This document shows, one piece after another, positions 51,342-59,396 of a DNA stretch of 64,000 bases. Numbering within the stretch: the stretch's first letter is position 1; every line of letters starts with the position of its first letter. The notes under the pieces were generated by a model that had not been told where the DNA came from, searched no databases, and was given only the letters and a program-made list of their open reading frames with translations. The position numbers were made by a program, and so were the translations under genes. Source of the DNA: Saccharothrix sp. ST-888 (GTDB lineage Bacteria > Actinomycetota > Actinomycetes > Streptomycetales > Streptomycetaceae); NCBI RefSeq assembly GCF_000955975.1, contig NZ_JYJF01000016.1, positions 1 through 64,000 of the forward strand. The letters run 5' to 3'.

Positions 51342-52727
51342 ATGAGCACCAGTGCCACCTCGCGTACCCGGATCGGCCTACGGCCGACCGGCGGTGCGGC
51401 CCTGAAGCCCACCGCCCTGGTCGTCGTCCTCGGCGCGTTCATGAGCGTGCTGGACACCACCGCCGTCAACACGGCGATGCACGACCTCGGGCAGAGCTTC
51501 GACGCGCCGCTCACCACCATCCAGTGGGTCGCCACCGGCTACACCCTCGCCCTGGCCACCGTCATCCCGATCACCGCCTGGGCGGTCGGCCGGCTCGGCG
51601 CCAAACGGCTGTACCAGATTGCCCTCGCCCTCTTCGGAGCCGGTTCCGCCCTGGCCGGGCTGGCCTGGAACACCGAGACCCTGATCGTCTTCCGGGTGCT
51701 CCAGGGGCTGGGCGGCGGAATGCTCACACCCGTGGGGATGACCCTGGTGCTCAGAGCCGCCGGGCCCGAGCGGACCGGCCGGGCGATGAGCGTGCTCGGC
51801 CTGCCCGTGCTGATCGGCCCGCTGGCCGGCCCCATCCTGGGCGGGGCCCTGCTGGACGCAGCCTCCTGGCGCTGGATCTTCTTCATCAACCCGCCCGTCG
51901 CGGCCGTCGCCATCCTGCTCGCGGCCCGGATCCTGCCCCGGGAGACGCCGCGGCCGGGCCGCCGGCTGGACCTGCTGGGCCTGCTGCTGCTCTCCCCCGG
52001 ACTGGCCGTGCTGATCTACGGGCTCACCAGCGGCGGGTCCACACCCCCGATGCTGGTCGGTGCCGCCATGGTGCTGGGCTTCATCGTCCGCGCACTGACC
52101 ACGGACCACCCACTGCTGGACCTCAGGCTGCTCGCCCGGCGCCCGTTCGCGGCCGCGGCCGGGGCCCAGCTGCTCTTCGTCTGCGCCTACTTCGGCTCGC
52201 TGATCCTGCTGCCGCTGTACTACCAGGGACTGCGCGGTCAGAACGCCGCCCACTCCGGCCTGCTGGGCATCCCGCAGGCCGTGGCCACCGGGGTGACCAT
52301 GCAGTTCGCCGGGCGGCTGATCGACCGCCACCCGCCGGGCCGGATCGTGCTGACCGGCGTGAGCCTCGCCACCACCGGCTTCCTCTGCTTCAGCGTCCAG
52401 GTCACCGGGGACGTACCCTTCTGGCACCTCCAGGCCGCCCTGACGGTGATGGGCGTCGGCGTCGGGCTGACCATGATGCCCACCATCGCCGCCGCCACCC
52501 GCAGCGTCGCCCCCGAGGAGGTGCCGCTGGCCACCACGGCGGTCACCATCCTGCAGCAGGTCGCCGCCTCCACCGGCACCGCGCTGATGTCCGTCCTGCT
52601 GACCGATGCACTGAGGACCGCGCCGCACCCGGCCGACGCCTTCCGCCACACCTACGGCTGGGCGGTCGCGCTGATGGCGCTGGCCCTGCTGCCCGCCCTG
52701 CTGCTGCCCCGCCGCCGCCCCGTCTGA
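51342..52727 (+). CDS. MFS exporter, DHA2 (EmrB/QacA) family
   Basis: The 461-residue membrane protein has the DHA2 opening ALVVVLGAFMSVLDTTAVNTAMHDLGQSFDAPLTTIQWVATGYTLALATVIPITAW, motif A (VGRLGAKRLYQIAL), motif C-like GLPVLIGPLAGPILGGALLDAASWRWIFFINPPVA, and fourteen likely helices. It should expel a drug or metabolite with proton exchange. The ATG at 51342 is chosen for its length, but an in-frame extension to 51276 is open. No repressor gene of its own stands beside it. The LysR gene is convergent at its end and separated by 39 bases. Confidence 0.9.
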   Translation: MSTSATSRTRIGLRPTGGAALKPTALVVVLGAFMSVLDTTAVNTAMHDLGQSFDAPLTTIQWVATGYTLALATVIPITAWAVGRLGAKRLYQIALALFGAGSALAGLAWNTETLIVFRVLQGLGGGMLTPVGMTLVLRAAGPERTGRAMSVLGLPVLIGPLAGPILGGALLDAASWRWIFFINPPVAAVAILLAARILPRETPRPGRRLDLLGLLLLSPGLAVLIYGLTSGGSTPPMLVGAAMVLGFIVRALTTDHPLLDLRLLARRPFAAAAGAQLLFVCAYFGSLILLPLYYQGLRGQNAAHSGLLGIPQAVATGVTMQFAGRLIDRHPPGRIVLTGVSLATTGFLCFSVQVTGDVPFWHLQAALTVMGVGVGLTMMPTIAAATRSVAPEEVPLATTAVTILQQVAASTGTALMSVLLTDALRTAPHPADAFRHTYGWAVALMALALLPALLLPRRRPV

Positions 52728-52766
52728 GCACCTCGCGGAACCGGGGGCGGGAAGGGGGACTTGAGG

Positions 52767-53681
52767 TCAGGCCGTGTCCGGCGAGCGGAGCCAGCCGCCT
52801 GTGTGGGCCGTGTCGGTGGCGACCCGCAGCAGCCGTGCGAGGGCGGGGCGGCCGGGCCGCCCCCGGGTGAGCAGGTGGATCTCGATGGTGGCGACGGGGG
52901 CCAGCGGCCGCCACACCAGCCCGGCCGGCAGGCCGTGCACGGCGGACCGCCCGACGACCGAGACCGCCTCGCCGCGCGCCACCGGGGTGTGCGCGGCGTC
53001 GAACGAGAGCTGCCGCAGCAGCAGCCTCGGGGCCCGCTCCGGCTCGGCGAAGAGGTCCATGATCGCGTCGTAGTGGCCGGGGTTGGCCTCCCGGTGGTGG
53101 ACGAGCAGGGTCTCACCGGCCAGCGCGGCGACGTCGACGTACGGACCGTCCGCGAGCGGATGGCCCTCGCGCATCAGGACGCCCTGCGGCTCCAGCCGGA
53201 GCAGCGTCCGCACCAGCTCGGGTGCGGGCGGCGGACAGCGCACCAGCCCCGCGTCGAGTGTGCCGTCGGCGACACCCGCCACGATCTCGGCCGTCGGCAG
53301 CAGACGGGTGGTCACGGCGATGCCGGGGTGCCGCTCGGCCAGCGCCGCCAGCAGGGCGGGGGCGGTCTCGTACCCGGTACTGGTGCTGTAGCCGACGGAC
53401 AGCGCGCCCTGCTCGCCCCCGGCGAAGCCCCGGACGTCGCGCCAGAGCCGGTCCGCCTCGTCGCACAGGGCGGCCCCGCGGTCCATCAGCAGCCGACCGG
53501 CCTCGGTCGGTTCGACCGAGTGGGTGCTGCGCTCCAGCAGGCGCACGCCCAACTCGGCCTCCAGCTGCCGGATCTGGCGGCTCAGTGCGGGCTGGGCGAC
53601 GTGCAGCCGCTCGGCCGCTCTGGTGAAGTTCCGCTCCCCGGCGACGGCCAGGAAGTACCGCAGGCGGCGCAGTTCAGACAT
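52767..53681 (-). CDS. LysR family transcriptional regulator
   Basis: The 304-residue protein has the LysR winged helix-turn-helix (MSELRRLRYFLAVAGERNFTRAAERLHVAQPALSRQIRQLEAELGVRLLERST) and a periplasmic-binding-like effector domain. It is divergent from a SnoaL-like protein and an oxidoreductase, the usual targets of such a regulator. The 141-base gap has GTTC...GAAC with T-N11-A flavour (GTTCTGATCCGGTTCGGAAC at 53728-53747), a weak LysR-box candidate. The ATG at 53681 starts at the conserved helix. The effector is unknown. Confidence 0.92.
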   Translation of the reverse strand: MSELRRLRYFLAVAGERNFTRAAERLHVAQPALSRQIRQLEAELGVRLLERSTHSVEPTEAGRLLMDRGAALCDEADRLWRDVRGFAGGEQGALSVGYSTSTGYETAPALLAALAERHPGIAVTTRLLPTAEIVAGVADGTLDAGLVRCPPPAPELVRTLLRLEPQGVLMREGHPLADGPYVDVAALAGETLLVHHREANPGHYDAIMDLFAEPERAPRLLLRQLSFDAAHTPVARGEAVSVVGRSAVHGLPAGLVWRPLAPVATIEIHLLTRGRPGRPALARLLRVATDTAHTGGWLRSPDTA

Positions 53682-53822
53682 GCCCGGCAGTCTACGACCC
53701 GATCTGACCTGCCGTAATGCCGTTTCGTTCTGATCCGGTTCGGAACAGGTCTTTCCCTCCGGCGGGCTGCTCTTCCTAGGGTTCGAGGACCGGAACAACA
53801 GACCACGAGAAGGGCCCGGGAC

Positions 53823-54236
53823 ATGACCACCGAAGACCTCACCGCAGCCAGCAAGGCCGTCGTCCTGGCGTACATGAACACCCTGACCACGGGGGACTTC
53901 GCCGCCCTGCGCGGCTTCTTCGCGCCGGACGTGACCTGGCGGCTCGCGGGCGACCTGCCGCTGTCGCGGACCTGGACCGGGCCGGACGAGATCCTCGACG
54001 AGTTCATCCCCTCGATGCTCTCCCGGCTGGTGCCGGAGTCGATGGAGTTCGAGTTCGAGGGCCTGATCGGCGACGGCGACCAGGTACTGGCGGAGTGGAA
54101 CACCCGGGGCCTGGCCAGGTCCGGCGGCCGGTACGACCAGCACTGCCTGGCCGTCTTCACCGTCCGCGACGGGCGGATCACCGCCGTCCGCGAGTACTTC
54201 GACACCCTGCACGCCAAGAACGTCGTCTTCGTCTGA
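53823..54236 (+). CDS. SnoaL-like/NTF2-like protein
   Basis: The 137-residue protein has the SnoaL/NTF2 alpha+beta pattern (VLAYMNTLTTGDFAALRGFFAPDVTWRLAG, then DGDQVLAEWNTRGLA and FTVRDGRITAVREYFDTLHA). Such folds serve as small isomerases, cyclases, hydrolases or binding proteins. Without a visible catalytic diad, only the fold is claimed. It is the first of two genes divergent from LysR, 42 bases before the oxidoreductase, and is preceded by AGAAGGG. Confidence 0.86.
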   Translation: MTTEDLTAASKAVVLAYMNTLTTGDFAALRGFFAPDVTWRLAGDLPLSRTWTGPDEILDEFIPSMLSRLVPESMEFEFEGLIGDGDQVLAEWNTRGLARSGGRYDQHCLAVFTVRDGRITAVREYFDTLHAKNVVFV

Positions 54237-54278
54237 GCCGACGCCCCACAAGAGACGCCCCACAAGAGGAGGAGAGCG

Positions 54279-55208
54279 ATGAAGGCCGCACTGCCCGGGC
54301 CCGACGGCAAGCCGGTACTGCTCGGCGAGGCCGCCGAACCCGTGCCCGCCGAGGACGAGTTGGTGGTCGCCGTGGAGGCGTACTCGGTCAACCGGGGCGA
54401 GACCCTCCAGCTCGACGGGGTGCTGGGCCGGCCCCGGCCAGACTGGCGGCCCGGCAAGGACGTGGCCGGCCGGGTCGTCCGGGCCGCCGCCGACGGCAGC
54501 GGGCCCGCCGTCGGCACCCGCGTGGTGGCCCACCCGCCCGCGTACGGGTGGGCCGAACGGGTCGCCGTCCCCACCCGGAGCGTCGCCGAACTGCCGGACA
54601 GCATCGACTCGGTGACCGCCGCCGCGCTCCCGCTCGCCGGGATCACCGCACTGCGGCTGCTCCGCGCGGCCGGTCCGGTCGCCGCCCGGCGGGTGCTGCT
54701 CACGGGGGCGAGCGGCGGTGTCGGCCACTACCTGACCGAGCTGGCGGCCGCCTCGGGGGCGGCGGTCACGGCAGTCAGCGCGAGCCCCGGACGCGGCGCC
54801 CGGCTGCTGGAACTCGGCGCGGTCGAGGTGGTGACCTCGGCGGCGCGGGCCCGTGGGCCGTTCGAGATCGTGCTGGAGTCGGTCGGCGGCCCGTCGCTGG
54901 CGGCCGCGCTCGCCCGGACCGCGCCCGGCGGACTGCTGGTCTGGTTCGGCCAGGCCGGCGGCGCGCCCGTGACCCTCGACTTCTTCGACTTCTTCAAGGG
55001 CCCGGCGCAGGCCCGGATCGCGCACTTCGACTACACCGCGTCCGGCGCGGACTACGGCGACGATCTCGCCGCCCTGGTCCGGCTGGTGGCCGGGGGGCGG
55101 CTGCATCCGGAGATCGGCTCGGTCCGCGACTGGTCCCGGACCGCCGACGTCATCGCCGATCTGCGCGGCCGCCGGGTGCGGGGCAACGCGGTGCTGACCG
55201 TAGGGTGA
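54279..55208 (+). CDS. Zinc-independent medium-chain dehydrogenase/quinone oxidoreductase
   Basis: The 309-residue protein is an MDR-family NADPH oxidoreductase close to quinone oxidoreductases and enoyl reductases. VLLTGASGGVGHYLTELAAASGAAVTAVSAS is the nucleotide-binding segment (about residues 135-165). VAVEAYSVNRGETLQLDGVLGRPRPDWRPGKDVAGRVV is the usual N-terminal pattern without the zinc ligands. It probably detoxifies quinones or alkenals. It is co-transcribed with the SnoaL-like gene, and GAGGAGAGCG stands before the ATG. The LysR gene is the likely activator of the pair. Confidence 0.88.
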   Translation: MKAALPGPDGKPVLLGEAAEPVPAEDELVVAVEAYSVNRGETLQLDGVLGRPRPDWRPGKDVAGRVVRAAADGSGPAVGTRVVAHPPAYGWAERVAVPTRSVAELPDSIDSVTAAALPLAGITALRLLRAAGPVAARRVLLTGASGGVGHYLTELAAASGAAVTAVSASPGRGARLLELGAVEVVTSAARARGPFEIVLESVGGPSLAAALARTAPGGLLVWFGQAGGAPVTLDFFDFFKGPAQARIAHFDYTASGADYGDDLAALVRLVAGGRLHPEIGSVRDWSRTADVIADLRGRRVRGNAVLTVG

Positions 55209-55315
55209 CGAGCGGGTCGGCGCCGGCTGCGGCGCCCACGGGTCCACTGCTGTTCGTGTCGCGGCCATCCGGCCGTCGCCCGACCCTCACCCCGGCTCGG
55301 CAGGGTCGTGCGCGA

Positions 55316-55341
55316 CGTCAAGTTGGCTATACAACTTGACG
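55316..55341 (+). promoter_or_regulatory. Operator 1 of the phosphonate regulon, before the TmpA-TmpB fusion
   Basis: CGTCAAGTTG and CAACTTGACG form a perfect 10-bp inverted repeat around a six-base spacer GCTATA. The site ends 21 bases before the ATG of the fusion gene and overlaps a TATACA (55329-55334) that could be its -10. The 20-bp core AGTTG-N6-CAACTTGAC recurs before the importer operon at 58123-58142. The GntR protein encoded between the two sites is the probable binder. Confidence 0.85.
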
Positions 55342-55362
55342 CGATCCGAGGAGGAGATCCCG

Positions 55363-56937
55363 ATGCCGCTTTCCGCGTACTGGCTGCGCGACAACTGCCC
55401 CTGCACCGAGTGCCGCGACCCGCGCAACGGGCAGAAGCTGTTCCAGATCACCGACCTGCCCGCGGACCTGGCCATCGCCGACCAGGTGACGGAGGCCGGC
55501 GTACTGGCGGTGCGCTGGTCGGACGGGCACCGGTCGGCCTACCCGGTGGAGTGGCTGACGCAGGCCGGCACGGGAGACGGCCGGACCGAGCAGGACAAGC
55601 GGCTCTGGGCCGCCGAGGACTTCGCCGCCGGGCTGCCCGAAGCCGACTGGGGCGCCTACCTGGCCGACCCGACGGAGCGGGCGGCCGTGCTGGCGGCGGT
55701 GCGGCGGTCCGGGTTCGCGGTGCTGCGCGGGGTGCCGGTGGCGGAGCGGCAGGTGCTGGCGGTGGCCCGCAGCTTCGGGTACGTCCGGGAGACCAACTAC
55801 GGCGAGCTGTTCGACGTCCGGGTCGAGCCGGACCCGAACAACCTGGCGTTCACCAGCGCGGCCATCGCGCCGCACACCGACAACCCGTACCGCGACCCGG
55901 TGCCCACCCTCCAGCTGCTGCACTGCCTGCGCAACGACTCCGCCGGCGGTGACTCCGGCCTGGTGGACGGCTTCAAGGCGGCGGCCGTCCTGCGCGCGGA
56001 GGCCCCCGAGGACTTCGCCGTGCTGACCCGCACGCCGGTGCCGTTCGTCTTCCGCGACCGCGCCACCGAACTGCGGGCCGAGCGGCCGCTGATCGAGGTG
56101 GACGGGCTGGGACGGGTCCGCGAGGTGCGGTTCAACAACCGGTCGATCGGGACACTGCGGCTTCCCGCCGAGCAGCTGGACGCCTTCTACGCCGCGTACC
56201 GGCGCTTCGCGGAGATCACGCTGCGGCCGGAGCTGCAGCTGACCTTCCGGCTGGAGCCCGGCGACTGCCTGATCTTCGACAACGTGCGGCTGCTGCACGC
56301 CCGTACGGCCTTCGAGCAGGACGGCCACCGCCACCTCCAGGGCTGCTACGCCGATCTGGACTCGCTCACCTCCACGCTCGCCGTGCTCGACCGGCGGGCG
56401 GCCGGGCTGGAGACGCTGGAGCAGCTGTTCGCGGGCGAGGGGCTGGGCGAGTACCTGGGCGAGGCCGTGACGATGGCCGAACACATGCTGCAGGCGGGCG
56501 CTCTGGCCGAGGCGGCGGGGGCGCCCGCACACCTGGTGGCGGCGGCGCTGCTGCACGACGTGGGCCACTTCGGGGGATCCGGACTGGAGTTGATGCAGGG
56601 GCAGGACAACCGGCACAGCCACACCGGCGCGGACTGGCTGGCGCAGTGGTTCGGCCCCGAGGTGACCGAGCCGATCCGGCTGCACGTGGCGGCGAAGCGC
56701 TACCTGTGCGCGGTGGAGCCCGACTACCGGGCGGGGCTGTCGGAGGCCTCCGAGTACACCCTCCAGGTGCAGGGCGGCCCGATGGACGCCCAGGAGGCCG
56801 CCGCCTTCGCCGCCCTTCCGGGCGCCGAGAACGCGGTGGCCGTCCGCCGCTGGGACGACCAGGCCAAGGTCGCGGACGCCCCGACCCCGCCCTACACCCA
56901 CTTCCGCCCGCTGCTCGAACTCCTGATGATCGGGTAG
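55363..56937 (+). CDS. TmpA-like dioxygenase fused to TmpB/PhnZ-like HD-domain oxygenase
   Basis: The 524-residue protein joins two oxygenases. Residues 1-75 are a gamma-butyrobetaine-hydroxylase N-terminal domain with zinc-site candidates C12, C14, C17 and H56. Residues 95-340 form a TauD-like Fe/2-oxoglutarate dioxygenase with H171-T-D173, H312 and R323. Residues 352-524 are an HD-domain diiron oxygenase: Y364 and E367, H374, H398-D399, H420, H441, K445 and D498 or D499, with the spacing of PhnZ. TmpA hydroxylates 2-(trimethylammonio)ethylphosphonate at C1 and TmpB cleaves the C-P bond to give betaine and phosphate. Here one chain would do both. GAGGAGGAGA precedes the ATG. An alternative substrate is 2-aminoethylphosphonate, but the N-terminal domain favours the trimethyl compound. 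Confidence 0.86.
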   Translation: MPLSAYWLRDNCPCTECRDPRNGQKLFQITDLPADLAIADQVTEAGVLAVRWSDGHRSAYPVEWLTQAGTGDGRTEQDKRLWAAEDFAAGLPEADWGAYLADPTERAAVLAAVRRSGFAVLRGVPVAERQVLAVARSFGYVRETNYGELFDVRVEPDPNNLAFTSAAIAPHTDNPYRDPVPTLQLLHCLRNDSAGGDSGLVDGFKAAAVLRAEAPEDFAVLTRTPVPFVFRDRATELRAERPLIEVDGLGRVREVRFNNRSIGTLRLPAEQLDAFYAAYRRFAEITLRPELQLTFRLEPGDCLIFDNVRLLHARTAFEQDGHRHLQGCYADLDSLTSTLAVLDRRAAGLETLEQLFAGEGLGEYLGEAVTMAEHMLQAGALAEAAGAPAHLVAAALLHDVGHFGGSGLELMQGQDNRHSHTGADWLAQWFGPEVTEPIRLHVAAKRYLCAVEPDYRAGLSEASEYTLQVQGGPMDAQEAAAFAALPGAENAVAVRRWDDQAKVADAPTPPYTHFRPLLELLMIG

Positions 56938-56943
56938 CCCCTC

Positions 56944-57101
56944 AGGGGCGCGGGGAACTGCGCGAGACGGAAGGCACGGCGCCGCACGGCTCCTGCGGAG
57001 GGCAAGGTGCACCGCCCATCCATGGGTAATGAGGTGCAACTGGCCCGACGGGCCCGGCTGGAGGTGGTCGCCTTCCGCAGCGCGCAATTCCCCGCGCCCC
57101 T
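56944..57101. repeat. Dispersed repeat between the fusion gene and gntR
   Basis: The element begins AGGGGCGCGGGGAACTGCGCG (21 bases, of which the first 16 are the family signature) and ends GCGCGCAATTCCCCGCGCCCCT. It lies between the convergent fusion gene (7 bases past the stop) and the GntR gene. It probably acts as a terminator in both directions. Confidence 0.72.
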
Positions 57102-57149
57102 GGTGTTGAACCCGATTGCCCTGGGAGATTCGGCCTTGTCGCTGCGGGG

Positions 57150-57944
57150 TCAGTCGTTGTCGCGGGCGTGGCGGGAGAGTGCCGAGGCGGCAAGGGAGTT
57201 GTGGACGCTGAAGGCGACCGTGCCGGGGAGGTAGCGGTCCTGGGACCACTCGACGGGGGTGCCGGTGGGGTCGGTGGTGCGGCGGCGTTCGCGGAGCAGC
57301 GGGCTGCCCCGGCGGCAGCCGAGCAGGCGGGCGTCGTCCGCGTTGGCGGCCACCACGTCGATGGTGTGGTCGGCATCGCTGAACAGGATGCCGTGCTCGC
57401 GCAGCGGTTCGGTGTGCGAGACCACGTCGGCCGGAAGTTGGGCCACCAGCTCGCCGACCAGCGGCGGGTAGACGGTGCGCTCCACCATCACGGGGGTACC
57501 GGACAGGGTGCGCACCCGGAGCGTGACGTACACCTCGGTGCCGGGTGCGAGGCGCAGCTGCTCGCGTTCGGCGGCGTCGGCCGGACGGCGGGTCAGCGAC
57601 TCCAGCCGGCCGCCGGGCTCCTCGCCCATCGAGCGGGCCCAGTGGGTGAAGCTGAGCAGTTCGGAGAAGCTCTGCACGCGGGCGTTGCCGAGCACCACCC
57701 GGCGGGTACCGCGCCGCGAGGTGACCAGTCCGTCCGCGCGCAGCAGGGCGAGCGCCTGCCGGACGGTGCCCCGGGAGACGCCGTACTGCTCGGCGAGCGC
57801 GCCTTCGGCGGGCAGGCGTCCGGACTGGCCGTACGAGCCCGAGGTGATCGCCTCGCGCAGGTCGGAGGCCACCTGGCGGTAGAGCGCTCCGGCGGCCCGG
57901 TCGGCGGCCACGGTGTGCGCGGGGTCCTGTGCCACGTGTGTCAA
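57150..57944 (-). CDS. GntR family regulator with UTRA domain
   Basis: The 264-residue protein has a GntR winged helix-turn-helix (ALYRQVASDLREAITSGSYGQSGRLPAEGALAEQYGVSRGTVRQALALLRADGLVTSRRGTRRVV, about residues 22-86) and a HutC/UTRA effector domain (TPVMVERTVYPPLVGEL, GSPLLRERRRTTDPTGTPVEWSQDRYLPGTVAFSV). PhnF- and PhnR-like regulators of phosphonate genes belong to this type. The start is uncertain. The TTG at 57944 has AGGAGGGA four bases upstream, while a GTG at 57935 lies at longer spacing. It sits between two operator sites and probably represses both the fusion gene and the importer operon until the substrate is present. Confidence 0.88.
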   Translation of the reverse strand: MTHVAQDPAHTVAADRAAGALYRQVASDLREAITSGSYGQSGRLPAEGALAEQYGVSRGTVRQALALLRADGLVTSRRGTRRVVLGNARVQSFSELLSFTHWARSMGEEPGGRLESLTRRPADAAEREQLRLAPGTEVYVTLRVRTLSGTPVMVERTVYPPLVGELVAQLPADVVSHTEPLREHGILFSDADHTIDVVAANADDARLLGCRRGSPLLRERRRTTDPTGTPVEWSQDRYLPGTVAFSVHNSLAASALSRHARDND

Positions 57945-58122
57945 TGTCCCTCCTGGGGCGGCGTCCAGCGCACGGGTGCAGCGCGGACGCCACCGACTGT
58001 AGCCGCTGCTGATCACTGCGCGGCGGTCCGGATTCCACCGTTCCTGTAGCCGCCCCCTGAGCTGGGCCGTCCGTTCACCTTCCCGTCACCGGACTCCGGC
58101 GTACTTACCGACGTCGGGGAAG

Positions 58123-58142
58123 AGTTGCCTAGCCAACTTGAC
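58123..58142 (+). promoter_or_regulatory. Operator 2 of the phosphonate regulon, before the importer operon
   Basis: AGTTG-CCTAGC-CAACTTGAC repeats the 20-bp core of operator 1. Sixteen of 20 bases are identical, and all differences are in the six-base spacer. It lies 75 bases before the GTG of the binding-protein gene and 179 bases from the divergent GntR start, so it may also autoregulate gntR. Confidence 0.8.
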
Positions 58143-58216
58143 CTTGAGTCCTCCGACACCTCCCCACCGCTCATCCCCCAGCTTGCCTCTCCCCCTCCCT
58201 GTCAGGAGAACTTTCC

Positions 58217-59389
58217 GTGACGTTGCACCGTGCCCGTGCCGCCGCCTTCGCGGCTGTGCTGACTGCCGCCGCGCTCTCCCTCACCGCCTGTGGGTCGGCC
58301 GGTTCGACCGCCGCGAAGTCCGGCGAGGCCGCGCAGCCGGGTGGCAAGGCCGCCAAGGACGCCACCTCCGCCGCCGACTTCGGCGGGATGGACGCCCTGG
58401 TCGCCGCCGCCAAGAAGGAGGGCAAGCTGCACGTCATCACGCTGCCCAAGGACTGGGCGAACTACGGCAAGCTGATGGACGGCTTCAAGGCCAAGTACGG
58501 GATCGACATCGAGGACGAGAACCCGGACGGCTCCAGCCAGGACGAGATCAACGCGATCTCCTCCCGCAAGAGCCAGGACCGCGCCCCCGACGTGGTCGAC
58601 CTGGGCAGCGCCTTCGCGATCAGCGCCGGCAGCCAGGGCCTGCTCGCCCCGTACAAGGTCGCCGACTTCGACAAGATCCCGGCCACCATGAAGGACGCCA
58701 ACGGCCTGTCCTACAACGACTACGGCGGCTACATGTCGATCGGCTGCGACGCCAAGAAGGTCAGTGCCTGCCCGCAGACCTTCGCCGACCTGCTGAAGCC
58801 CGACTACAAGGGCATGGTCGCGCTGAACGGCAACCCGACCAAGGCCGGTGCCGCCTTCGGCGCGGTGTACGCCGCCTCGCTCGCCAACGGCGGTTCGCTG
58901 GACAACATCCAGCCGGGCATCGACTTCTTCGGCAAGCTGAAGCAGGCCGGCAACTTCAACCCGGTCGAGGTGACCCCGGCGACGATCGAGAAGGGCGAGA
59001 CCCCGATCACCGTCGACTGGTCCTACCTGAACGCGGGTTACACCGACAAGTTCAAGGACAAGGGCATCGACTGGAAGGTCGCCATCCCCGCGGACGGCTC
59101 CTACGCCCAGTACTACAACCAGGCGGTCAACAAGTGGGCCCCGCACCCGGCCGCCGCGCGGCTGTGGGAGGAGTACCTCTACAGCGCCGAGGGCCAGAAC
59201 GGCTTCCTGGGCGGCTACGCCAGCCCGGTCCTGTTCGACGCCATGAAGACCGCCGGCACCCTGGACAGCGCGGCCGCCGCCAAGCTTCCGCCGGTCACCA
59301 AGCCGTTCACCACCTTCCCGACCCAGGCGCAGACGGACGCGGCCAAGAAGACCGTGACCGAGAACTGGTCCAAGGCGATCGCGGGCTGA
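58217..59389 (+). CDS. ABC transporter substrate-binding lipoprotein (PhnS-like)
   Basis: The 390-residue protein has a lipoprotein signal with lipobox LTAC, Cys at residue 25 (ALSLTACGSAG). The mature part resembles type 2 periplasmic-binding proteins of the AfuA/PhnS/spermidine group (AAAKKEGKLHVITLPKDWANYGKLMDGFKAKYGIDIEDENPDGSS, ITVDWSYLNAGYTDKFKDKGIDWKVAIPADGSYAQYYNQAVNKWAPHPAAARLWEEYLYSAEGQ). It should capture a phosphonate outside the membrane. AGGAG precedes the GTG start. It is the first gene of a six-gene operon under operator 2. Binding of 2-(trimethylammonio)ethylphosphonate is an inference from the neighbouring fusion gene. Confidence 0.88.
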   Translation: MTLHRARAAAFAAVLTAAALSLTACGSAGSTAAKSGEAAQPGGKAAKDATSAADFGGMDALVAAAKKEGKLHVITLPKDWANYGKLMDGFKAKYGIDIEDENPDGSSQDEINAISSRKSQDRAPDVVDLGSAFAISAGSQGLLAPYKVADFDKIPATMKDANGLSYNDYGGYMSIGCDAKKVSACPQTFADLLKPDYKGMVALNGNPTKAGAAFGAVYAASLANGGSLDNIQPGIDFFGKLKQAGNFNPVEVTPATIEKGETPITVDWSYLNAGYTDKFKDKGIDWKVAIPADGSYAQYYNQAVNKWAPHPAAARLWEEYLYSAEGQNGFLGGYASPVLFDAMKTAGTLDSAAAAKLPPVTKPFTTFPTQAQTDAAKKTVTENWSKAIAG

Positions 59390-59396
59390 CCTGACC

